A stretch of 64,000 nucleotides of DNA from Actinoplanes lutulentus (GTDB taxonomy: Bacteria; Actinomycetota; Actinomycetes; Mycobacteriales; Micromonosporaceae), in assembly GCF_003259845.1 (NCBI RefSeq), contig NZ_QLMJ01000009.1:62001-126000 (forward strand), in the 5' to 3' direction. The translations under genes and the position numbers were made by a program. The notes under the pieces were generated by a model, which was not told the DNA's origin, did no database searches, and saw only the letters and a program-made list of their open reading frames with translations. Below, in pieces: positions 8,778 through 15,257 of this stretch. Each line of letters opens with the position of its first letter. The stretch's first letter is position 1.

Positions 8778-8930
8778 CTATCCCAGCCTGAAGACCAGCG
8801 CCAGCGCGGCCAGCGCGATCACCAGGTTGACCCAGTGCGGGCGGACCGCGCGCCAGCCGTCATCGGGCAGCGCCGTGCATGACGGCGGCGCACAGGGCGA
8901 TCGTGAAGAGGTTCTCCCCATCCCGGCGGC
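8778..8930 (-). pseudogene. Possible frameshifted remnant of a small membrane protein
   Basis: No intact gene lies between 8731 and 8966. On the minus strand one frame reads a hydrophobic stretch ENLFTIALCAAVMHGAAR then stops, while the next frame continues DDGWRAVRPHWVNLVIALAA and ends LALVFRLG-stop at 8778. Joined by a single frameshift near 8868-8872 they would make a plausible two-helix membrane protein. Low confidence: no clear start or ribosome site is visible. Confidence 0.3.
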
Positions 8931-8966
8931 GGTGGAAGCTGGGGCGTCCTGCGATCGGCGAGCTGT

Positions 8967-9560
8967 TCAGTCGGTGGTGTCCACGCTGCGGGCCAGGCGG
9001 GCCAGGGCGAGGGCTACGAAGACGAACGGCAGCACGATGAACAGGCCGGCCAGGCCGAACTCGGGGACGACCACCAGCCACAGCATCACTGCGACGCCGG
9101 CCGTCACACCGGCCCCGACCCGAAACGTCTGCGCCGGGGAGGCGGACTTGGGCGGCTCGTCATCCCAGCGCGCGATGATCTCGTCGAACGAGTCGGGAGC
9201 TCGCGTGCCGGGGGCTTGCATGTCGAGGGCTCGCGTGCCGGGGGGTCGCATGTCGGGGTCGAGTTTGATGTCCGGGTCGAGTTTGACGTCGGGGTCGAGG
9301 CTCACGTCGGGATCGAGGGTCACGTCGGCGACGCGGGCGAGTTCGAGGCGGTTGCAGACGTCGGCGACACCGGGGGTGGAGCGGGCTATGTCGGCAGCGG
9401 TGAGCCGGGCGTAGAGGGAGCCGACGGTACCGGCCAGATCGACCACGCTGTTCTGCACCTGGACCGTGATGCGCTCGTCCAGGAGGCGGGGCTCGTGAAG
9501 AATCCGCGTCGCCACCTTGTGGGTGAGCTGAGCGTCGTGGTCGCGGGGTAGGTGCAGCAC
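8967..9560 (-). CDS. BON-domain protein with LDPD repeats and C-terminal membrane hairpin
   Basis: 197 aa from GTG 9560. Residues about 8-75 match the BON fold (VATRILHEPRLLDERITVQV, then VVDLAGTVGSLYARLTAADI and PGVADV), a phospholipid-binding or sensor module. A middle section contains four DNA-level 18-base repeats encoding LDPD(V/I/M)(S/K), then a PGTRA(L/P)D doublet. The C-terminus has two transmembrane segments (about 145-190). Topology suggests a cytoplasmic BON domain linked by an acidic spacer to the membrane. The variable linker looks like a recently expanded repeat. No operon partner is obvious. Confidence 0.75.
   Translation of the reverse strand: MLHLPRDHDAQLTHKVATRILHEPRLLDERITVQVQNSVVDLAGTVGSLYARLTAADIARSTPGVADVCNRLELARVADVTLDPDVSLDPDVKLDPDIKLDPDMRPPGTRALDMQAPGTRAPDSFDEIIARWDDEPPKSASPAQTFRVGAGVTAGVAVMLWLVVVPEFGLAGLFIVLPFVFVALALARLARSVDTTD
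9256..9327. repeat. 18-bp tandem repeat, 4 copies
   Basis: Units GGGTCGAGTTTGATGTCC (9256-9273), 9274-9291, 9292-9309 and 9310-9327 repeat with a few substitutions and encode the LDPD(V/I) hexapeptides of the BON protein linker. Confidence 0.85.
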
Positions 9561-9633
9561 TTAGCCAGGGTGGCCGCAGATCATGGAGGCTTGCTGGCGA
9601 GTTGATGACGCTTTCATGACGGAGCCCCGCCGG

Positions 9634-9681
9634 GATCTTGAGCGATTTTCCACAGCGGGGCGTCAACAATCGCTCAAGATC
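9634..9681. repeat. 48-bp element with 14-bp perfect terminal inverted repeats
   Basis: GATCTTGAGCGATT (9634-9647) and AATCGCTCAAGATC (9668-9681) are perfect complements separated by 20 bases. It lies after the stop of the 63-aa gene (9770) and before the BON gene, so it could end transcription, but its GATCTTG...CAAGATC ends match the pair of elements at 35.8-35.9 kb, suggesting a dispersed palindromic repeat. Confidence 0.7.
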
Positions 9682-9769
9682 CGCAAAGAAGGGGCGCCAT
9701 GGCGACTCCACGCGCCAGCTGGTCCGGCACCCAGCCAGTGCTCGGGCTGAGGGGCGACACATCAACCGC

Positions 9770-9961
9770 CTACGGCATGCGGTCGCTGTCGGCGAACTTC
9801 AGGGCCTGGGTGCCCAGCACGTCGTCGTGTCTGGCGATCTCCGTGCCGTCCCGGTAGACGGTCACGCCGCCGTGCCAGGCGCAGTACTCCACCTGCTCGT
9901 ACTGGCTGATGCGGTCGTCGTGATGGTGGACTTCCAGGACGTCTGCTGATGTTGCGGCCAT
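9770..9961 (-). CDS. Small hypothetical protein, 63 aa
   Basis: Begins ATG at 9961 with an AGGCAGG ribosome site and stops at 9770. The product is acidic/histidine-rich at the N-terminus (VLEVHHHDDRISQYEQVEYC) and contains WHGGVTVYRDGTEIA, a beta-hairpin-like stretch. I recognise no family. Flanked by the MFS operon upstream on the same strand (98 bases away) and the 9634-9681 inverted repeat downstream; it may be cotranscribed with the operon or independent. Confidence 0.65.
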   Translation of the reverse strand: MAATSADVLEVHHHDDRISQYEQVEYCAWHGGVTVYRDGTEIARHDDVLGTQALKFADSDRMP

Positions 9962-10059
9962 GAGCGACCTGCCTCTCGTCGTCCCAGGACAGCGCGGAAA
10001 CCACAAAACCGCTGATATCACACGAAAAACGTGAACACCCCGCTGCCAAAGGACACGCC

Positions 10060-11382
10060 CTATCGGCGCCCCGCCGGCTCGCTGAAGGATTTGTCGAGAC
10101 TCCAGCGGAGCTGGAAGAACAGCGCTGTCGCCATCAGCGCCGCCGGCACCAGGGTGAACCCCAGCAACAACGCCGTGCGGGCCGAACCCGGCTGCGTCAC
10201 ACTCTGGCCCTCGACGGTCGAGACGAAACCGCCCAGCGCCAGCGCCGCCGAATACAGGTAGGGCCCGATCGCGGTTCCGGTCGCCTCGGTCGCGGTCCAC
10301 ACACCCGTGTACGCACCCGCCCGCGCGACCCCACGCGACTCCGCGGCAGCCACCGCATCCGGGACCATCGAGAACGCGAACAGCTGCAGCCCGGCGAAAG
10401 CGATTCCCAGGAGCACGACCACCGCGACTGCGGGCACTACCCCGTACCCAAGAAGGGGCGCGAGAGAGCCGATCACAAAGACCACCTGGGAGATGATCAA
10501 CCCGCGCTGCTTGCCGATCTTCCGTGAAACGGAAGCCCAGATGGGGCCGGCAATGACGGCTGGGCCGAGGAAGGCGCCCATGAAGACGGCGGTGAGGCCG
10601 GAGTTGCCGAAGACGTGCTCGGTGTAGAACGGCAGCGCCGCCAGGAACAGGTGTGTCGTGGTGCCGGTGAACAGGTATGACAGCACCAGCGAGCGGAAAT
10701 CGCGGTCCTGCCAGGCGATTCTGACGTCGCTGAGCGTCGAGTGGGATGCCGCGTCGGGGGTTCGGAAGCCGGCGCTGGTGGTGAGGCGCCGGACCCCGGC
10801 GATGGCCACGAGACCGGAAACGACCATGACGCCGGAGAGCAGCAGGGCCATTCTGGCGTAGTCGGAGCGTGCGCCGGCGGATACCAGCGCGGGGGCCGCC
10901 ACCCCCGCGCCGAGCAGGCCGAGCGTGAGGAACAGCATCCGGAACATGAAGACCCGGGTCCGCTCGTGATAGTCGATGAGCAGGTCGGAGGGGGTGGTCA
11001 GGTACGGAACCTGGAAGCAGGCGAAGAGCAGGTTCCCGGCGATGAACCAGCCGCCCACCCACAGCGCCGCCGATCCGCCGGACAGTCCGCTGGGGACGGT
11101 GAACATGCCGACCATCGCTACGGCTAGCAGAAGACCGATTCTGAGCAGGCCGCGCCGATGTCCGCTGCGGCGTGCCTCGCGGTCGGAGCGGCTGCCGAGC
11201 AGCGGGTGCACGATGACGTCGATGATCTTCGGCAGCAGCAGGGTCAGGCCGGCCAGGAACGGCGGGACGCCGAGCGTGTGGGTGAGGAAGTAGAGAAGCA
11301 GCAGGCCGGGCACGGTGACCCAGACACCCATTCCGATCGAGCCGGTGGCATAGGCCAGAAGATCGTTGGTCCGGGTCTTCAC
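10060..11382 (-). CDS. MFS transporter (MFS_2 / GPH sugar-cation symporter-like)
   Basis: 440 aa with about 12 transmembrane segments. The N-terminus (LLAYATGSIGMGVWVTVPGL, then LLYFLTHTLG) and the loop LPKIIDVIVHPLLGSRSDR resemble the MFS_2 (melibiose permease-like) class, in which the conserved D and R after TM2 are typical. Third gene of the FMO-SDR-MFS operon: its ATG overlaps the SDR stop by 4 bases. In this context it probably moves the substrate or product of the two oxidoreductases; substrate unknown. Confidence 0.88.
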   Translation of the reverse strand: MKTRTNDLLAYATGSIGMGVWVTVPGLLLLYFLTHTLGVPPFLAGLTLLLPKIIDVIVHPLLGSRSDREARRSGHRRGLLRIGLLLAVAMVGMFTVPSGLSGGSAALWVGGWFIAGNLLFACFQVPYLTTPSDLLIDYHERTRVFMFRMLFLTLGLLGAGVAAPALVSAGARSDYARMALLLSGVMVVSGLVAIAGVRRLTTSAGFRTPDAASHSTLSDVRIAWQDRDFRSLVLSYLFTGTTTHLFLAALPFYTEHVFGNSGLTAVFMGAFLGPAVIAGPIWASVSRKIGKQRGLIISQVVFVIGSLAPLLGYGVVPAVAVVVLLGIAFAGLQLFAFSMVPDAVAAAESRGVARAGAYTGVWTATEATGTAIGPYLYSAALALGGFVSTVEGQSVTQPGSARTALLLGFTLVPAALMATALFFQLRWSLDKSFSEPAGRR

Positions 11383-12203
11383 TCGGTGCCCCCGTGTCGT
11401 GCCACGACTCCGGCGGCCAGTGCCGCGCCCGCGAACGCCCCGGAGCGGACCCGGCCGGCGAGGGTGCGGGCGACGATCCGGTCGGTCAGCGCCGGGAAGT
11501 GCCTGGCCAGGAAGAATTCGACCGATCCCCGGCGCGTGGTCGGTAGATCGCGTCGCGCGCGGCCGCTCAACGCGGCCTTTTCGACGGTACGCACAACGCC
11601 CTCCAACGGCTCGAACTGACTCATGCCCTCGAGGGACAGCCCGGCCTCCGCCGTCGCGTCATGGATCGGGCTGCGGACGGCGGAGGGATACACGCACGTC
11701 ACTCCCACATGGGTGCCGATCTCCAGGCGGAGCGCATCGGCGTACGCGACAAGCGCCCGCTTCGACGCGCCGTAAGCGGCCGCCAGGGGCAGTTGCATGA
11801 CGGCCATCCGCGAGGTGAGCATCACGACCCGGCCGCGCGAGGTGACCAGCGCGTCCACGCACGCGGCGGTGACCCGCCAGGCGCCGAGCAGGTTGATGTC
11901 GAGCTGACGGCGTACCTCGGCGCCCGGCGGCAACTCGGCCGGTGCGGGCCCGCCGATCCCGGCGTTGTTGATCAGCAGGTCGAGCCCGCCCAGCGCGCTG
12001 ATCGCCTCGGCCACCGCCACGGAGACGGCGTGGTCGTCGGTGATGTCGCAGGGCAGGACCTCGACCGGGTCGTCGGCGCGCGGTTTCAGGTCCAGGCCGA
12101 TGACCCGGGCGCCGAGCGCGTCGAACCGGGCGCAGATCGCCCGCCCGAACGTGCCGGACGCACCGGTCACGAGGACCCGCATGCCGCGAGGATCTCTGCT
12201 CAT
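11379..12203 (-). CDS. Short-chain dehydrogenase/reductase (SDR)
   Basis: 274 aa classical SDR. NAD(P) motif TGASGTFG near residue 13 (TGxxxGxG), DITD, then NNAGIGG, catalytic Ser in VVMLTSRMA and Tyr-x-x-x-Lys in YGASKRAL. The C-terminus (about 225-274) is extended with a hydrophobic segment (AFAGAALAAGVVAR) that could attach to the membrane. Overlaps both the monooxygenase gene (12200-12203) and the MFS gene (11379-11382) by 4 bases, so all three are translationally coupled. Likely reduces a ketone or oxidises an alcohol linked to the flavin monooxygenase reaction. Confidence 0.9.
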   Translation of the reverse strand: MSRDPRGMRVLVTGASGTFGRAICARFDALGARVIGLDLKPRADDPVEVLPCDITDDHAVSVAVAEAISALGGLDLLINNAGIGGPAPAELPPGAEVRRQLDINLLGAWRVTAACVDALVTSRGRVVMLTSRMAVMQLPLAAAYGASKRALVAYADALRLEIGTHVGVTCVYPSAVRSPIHDATAEAGLSLEGMSQFEPLEGVVRTVEKAALSGRARRDLPTTRRGSVEFFLARHFPALTDRIVARTLAGRVRSGAFAGAALAAGVVARHGGTE

Positions 12204-13459
12204 CTGGTGACTCCTCGGGCGATTCCGGTGGCTCCTCGGGCGATCTCACGGTTCAGGTCGGCGACGTACCGATCGAAGTCGACGCGCATGTGTGGCCGCG
12301 CGTTCGCACCCCAGCGGTCGACGGCGCCGCGCAGAGCGCGGTCGACAGCGCGCCTCTGTTCCTCCTGCGGAGGAAGGACATAAGAGCCACTGTGGTACGC
12401 GGCCACGAGCTTGGCCTGCGCCTCGACAACCGGAAACGCCGCACCGGTGGACTGCATCAGCCCGACGAACGCCAGGCTCGGGTCGTCAAGATGAAAAACC
12501 CGCTGGTAGAGCGGTAGCGCTTCCGGGTCCGGTCCGAGCCATCGCTGCGACAGAAACGGCATGTGTACGCGATAACCGGTCGCCCACACGATGACATCCA
12601 CCAGTTCGGCGGTGTCGTCGGTGAAGACGACCTTTGCCCCGTCGAAGCGGGTGATGCCGGGACGCGGGGCGACCTCGCCGTGGGTGAGGCGGTGCAGGAT
12701 CGTGTCGCTGACCGTGGGGTGGTTCTGGAACAGGCCGCCTGAGGGAGCGGGCAGGCCGTAATTCTCTGGTCTGCCGACAGCCACCCGGAGCAGAGTCTCG
12801 GCGAGGCGCTGGCGCAGCCGCCAGGGTAGCGCCGCGATGGCGCCGCCGGTCGCGTCGGCCGGGCGGCCGAAGAGGTACTTCGGGACGATGTGGACGCCGT
12901 GCCGGGCGGAGAGCAGGACCGGGGTTTCCGCTGTGTAGGAGGCGTCGACCGCGATGTCCATGGCCGAGTTGCCCATGCCGACGATGAGCACCTTCTTGTC
13001 CGTGAAGACGTCCGGGGTGCGGTAGTCGTGGGCGTGCATCTGGGTGCCGTCGAACGTGCCGGGGTAATCGGGCAGGCGGGGGTGCCAGTTGTGGCCGTTC
13101 GCGATGACCACCGCGTCGTAGGGTTCGGAGTCGACGGTCCAGGTTTCGTTCTTGTCGATCGTGGTGACTTCCGTGCCCAGCCTGATGTGCGGCGTCAGCC
13201 CGAATTCTTCGGCATATTGCTGTAAATATCCGGCGATGCGGGCAGCTGACGGATAGTCCGGCCAGTCCGCGGGCATCGGAAATTCGGCGAACTCGGTGCG
13301 GCCCTTGCTGGTGTTCAGATGCAACGAGGAGTACGCCTCGGTCCACAGGCCACCGGGCTGCTGGTTCCGTTCGTACGCGACCGCCTCGCAACCGGCGTCG
13401 AGCAGCGCCTTGAGCGTGGCGAGTCCGGCGGCTCCCGCGCCGATCACGGCGACACGCAT
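12200..13459 (-). CDS. Flavin-containing monooxygenase (FMO/BVMO-like)
   Basis: 419 aa; ATG 13459 preceded by AGGAG. FAD-binding GxGxxG at residues 7-12 (IGAGAAGLAT), ERN at the end of the second strand, FMO fingerprint F136-x-G-x-x-x-H-x-x-x-Y (FDGTQMHAHDY, residues 136-146), second dinucleotide motif GMGNSA (161-166), and the late ATGY motif (VWATGYR). This set marks class B flavin monooxygenases that use NADPH and oxygenate N, S or ketones. First gene of the coupled FMO-SDR-MFS operon, divergent from a PucR-like regulator 117 bases away. Confidence 0.92.
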   Translation of the reverse strand: MRVAVIGAGAAGLATLKALLDAGCEAVAYERNQQPGGLWTEAYSSLHLNTSKGRTEFAEFPMPADWPDYPSAARIAGYLQQYAEEFGLTPHIRLGTEVTTIDKNETWTVDSEPYDAVVIANGHNWHPRLPDYPGTFDGTQMHAHDYRTPDVFTDKKVLIVGMGNSAMDIAVDASYTAETPVLLSARHGVHIVPKYLFGRPADATGGAIAALPWRLRQRLAETLLRVAVGRPENYGLPAPSGGLFQNHPTVSDTILHRLTHGEVAPRPGITRFDGAKVVFTDDTAELVDVIVWATGYRVHMPFLSQRWLGPDPEALPLYQRVFHLDDPSLAFVGLMQSTGAAFPVVEAQAKLVAAYHSGSYVLPPQEEQRRAVDRALRGAVDRWGANARPHMRVDFDRYVADLNREIARGATGIARGVTR

Positions 13460-13478
13460 GACACTTCTCCTAGGGGCC

Positions 13479-13569
13479 TTGTGGTGTTTGCCAAACCGTA
13501 GGCCCTGGCAGGCGGCCTGAAAATGGAGCGGACCACGTGGTTTCGCATCGATGTTGTGGGCCACCACAA
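13479..13569. promoter_or_regulatory. Divergent promoter region with TTGTGG/CCACAA half-sites
   Basis: Between the divergent monooxygenase and regulator genes lie TTGTGG (13479-13484), a perfect 10-base palindrome ACCACGTGGT (13532-13541), and the inverted repeat TTGTGG-GCCA-CCACAA (13554-13569), which ends 7 bases before the regulator's ATG. These are candidate operator sites for the regulator. Confidence 0.45.
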
Positions 13570-13576
13570 TGACGGC

Positions 13577-14683
13577 ATGAATCCCTCCGACGGCTGGACC
13601 GCCGTGGTCGACCTCATCGAACGGGTCATGGGCGACGAGGACCTGCTGCCGTCGGTGATCGCCGGCGTGCGCGCCACGGTTCCGCAGGTGGCGGTGCTGC
13701 CGCCGTCGGACATCGCGGGACACACCCGTGCCCTGCTCACCGCGGCCACCCGGGCCCTCGCCGCCCGGCGCGGACCCACCGAGGCCGAGCTGTCGTTCGT
13801 CGAGGAGCTCGGCGTGACCCGGGCCGGGCAGGGCGTGCCGATCGAGGCGGTGCTCGGCGCCATCCACGTCGCCGAACGCGCGATCTGGGCCCGCGCCCGC
13901 GAAGTGGCCCGCTCCGAGGGCGTCGGCGCGGACCGGTTGCTGGACGTCCGGGAGCTCTACGACGACTGGGCCGACGCCGTCCGCAACCGGCTGATCATGG
14001 CGCACCGGGTGGCGAAGGCCGGCGCGGAACCCCGTCCCGGCGGCCGGGACGCGGCGATCCTGCGCCGGCTGCTGCAGGGCGGCTCGGCGGCCGCCCTGGC
14101 CGTCGCCGAGGCGGGCCTGCCGGTCGGCGGCGGGCTGTGGGTGCTCGTCGCCCGGCCGGGATTCGACGAACGCCCGCTGCGCGACCAGCCGCCGGTGGTC
14201 TGCGCGGTGGTGGACGACCTGTTCGTGGGGGTCTTGTCGCGCTCACCCGGTGGTGTGCGCGCGACCGCCGGTGTTGCTGGGCCGTCGGAGCCCGACAAGC
14301 TGGCGCCGGTGCAGCGCCTTGCCGTCGCCGCTCTGACCGCGGCCGAGTCGACCGGACGTACCGGCCTGGTCCACATCGCCGACGTGGCGTGGCAGGCGGC
14401 GCTCACCGAACGGGCCGATCTGGCCGCCGTGCTGCTGGAGCGGCACCTGCGCGCGTGGGCGGCGCTCGGGCCGAACGCGGAGCCGGTGGCATATGCCGTA
14501 CTCGCCTGGCTGGAGAGCGACCGGGACGTCACGGTGGCCGGTTCACGGCTGTTCGTCCACCCGAACACCGTGCGCAACCGGGTGCGCCGTTTCACCGAGG
14601 TGACCGGCATCGACCCGGCCGGCACCTTCGGCGCTACAAACGCCTGGTGGCTGTGCCGCACCTGGCTGCGCGAGGCGACGTGA
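13577..14683 (+). CDS. PucR/CdaR-type helix-turn-helix regulator
   Basis: 368 aa from ATG 13577 (upstream in-frame codons cross the promoter region). N-terminal helical domain (residues about 1-160, RsbRD-like) and a C-terminal PucR-type HTH (LFVHPNTVRNRVRRFTEVTG, near 335-355), the usual layout of this family, often activated by a pathway metabolite. Divergent position over shared palindromic half-sites suggests it controls the FMO-SDR-MFS operon and itself. Confidence 0.88.
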   Translation: MNPSDGWTAVVDLIERVMGDEDLLPSVIAGVRATVPQVAVLPPSDIAGHTRALLTAATRALAARRGPTEAELSFVEELGVTRAGQGVPIEAVLGAIHVAERAIWARAREVARSEGVGADRLLDVRELYDDWADAVRNRLIMAHRVAKAGAEPRPGGRDAAILRRLLQGGSAAALAVAEAGLPVGGGLWVLVARPGFDERPLRDQPPVVCAVVDDLFVGVLSRSPGGVRATAGVAGPSEPDKLAPVQRLAVAALTAAESTGRTGLVHIADVAWQAALTERADLAAVLLERHLRAWAALGPNAEPVAYAVLAWLESDRDVTVAGSRLFVHPNTVRNRVRRFTEVTGIDPAGTFGATNAWWLCRTWLREAT

Positions 14684-14747
14684 CTTTTGATCGGTTTCAT
14701 CCGCTGCGGACGATTTCGGCCGCCGCCGTCACCGCCAGGGTGAGGGG

Positions 14748-15173
14748 ATGGCATCGACAGTGCGCCGGGCCGGATCGGTCCCTCTGCTCGGACTATTGGT
14801 GATCATCGCGGGCGCGATTTTCCTCGTCGCCGGCACGGTCGCGTACAGCACGGTCAGCACCACCCTGTCCGACCAGCGGATCACGGTCTCCGACGACGCC
14901 GCCTATTTCGCCGGTCAGCACATCAGCCAGCCGTGGGAGGCCTACGCCGAAGCCATGGTGATCGCCGACCACGCCAGCGAGATGGCCGGCGGGAAGACGT
15001 ACGCGGAGTTGCCGCGGGACGACCCCAACCGGGAGTCCGTGATGACCGCGTCGTTCCTGCAGGCCTCGCTGTTCACGTCGGTGGTCGCCTTCGGCGTCGC
15101 CCTGCTGGCCGCCGGGCTGGGGGTGGTCCTGGTGCTGACCGGGATCGCGCTGCGCCGGCTCGCCCGGGCCTGA
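14748..15173 (+). CDS. Conserved two-TM membrane protein of unknown function
   Basis: 141 aa; TGAGGGG precedes ATG 14748. Two hydrophobic segments (about 12-33 and 108-135) flank an extracytoplasmic loop containing ITVSDDAAYFAGQHISQPWE and a YAELPRDDPNRE stretch. Proteins of this look are widespread in actinobacteria and are sometimes mislabelled as a ring-opening dioxygenase (LigA); nothing here supports an enzymatic role. Confidence 0.75.
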   Translation: MASTVRRAGSVPLLGLLVIIAGAIFLVAGTVAYSTVSTTLSDQRITVSDDAAYFAGQHISQPWEAYAEAMVIADHASEMAGGKTYAELPRDDPNRESVMTASFLQASLFTSVVAFGVALLAAGLGVVLVLTGIALRRLARA

Positions 15174-15257
15174 ACGGCCCGCCGGCGCCCTGGCTCACGG
15201 TAAATTGTCGCTGATACGAGAGATAGTGGCATTTGCGGTAGTCCTTGGGGGCAACGC

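Noticed and set aside
14748..15173. Aromatic ring-opening dioxygenase (LigA) label for the 141-aa protein
   Set aside because: It is a two-TM membrane protein without metal-ligand motifs of that enzyme.
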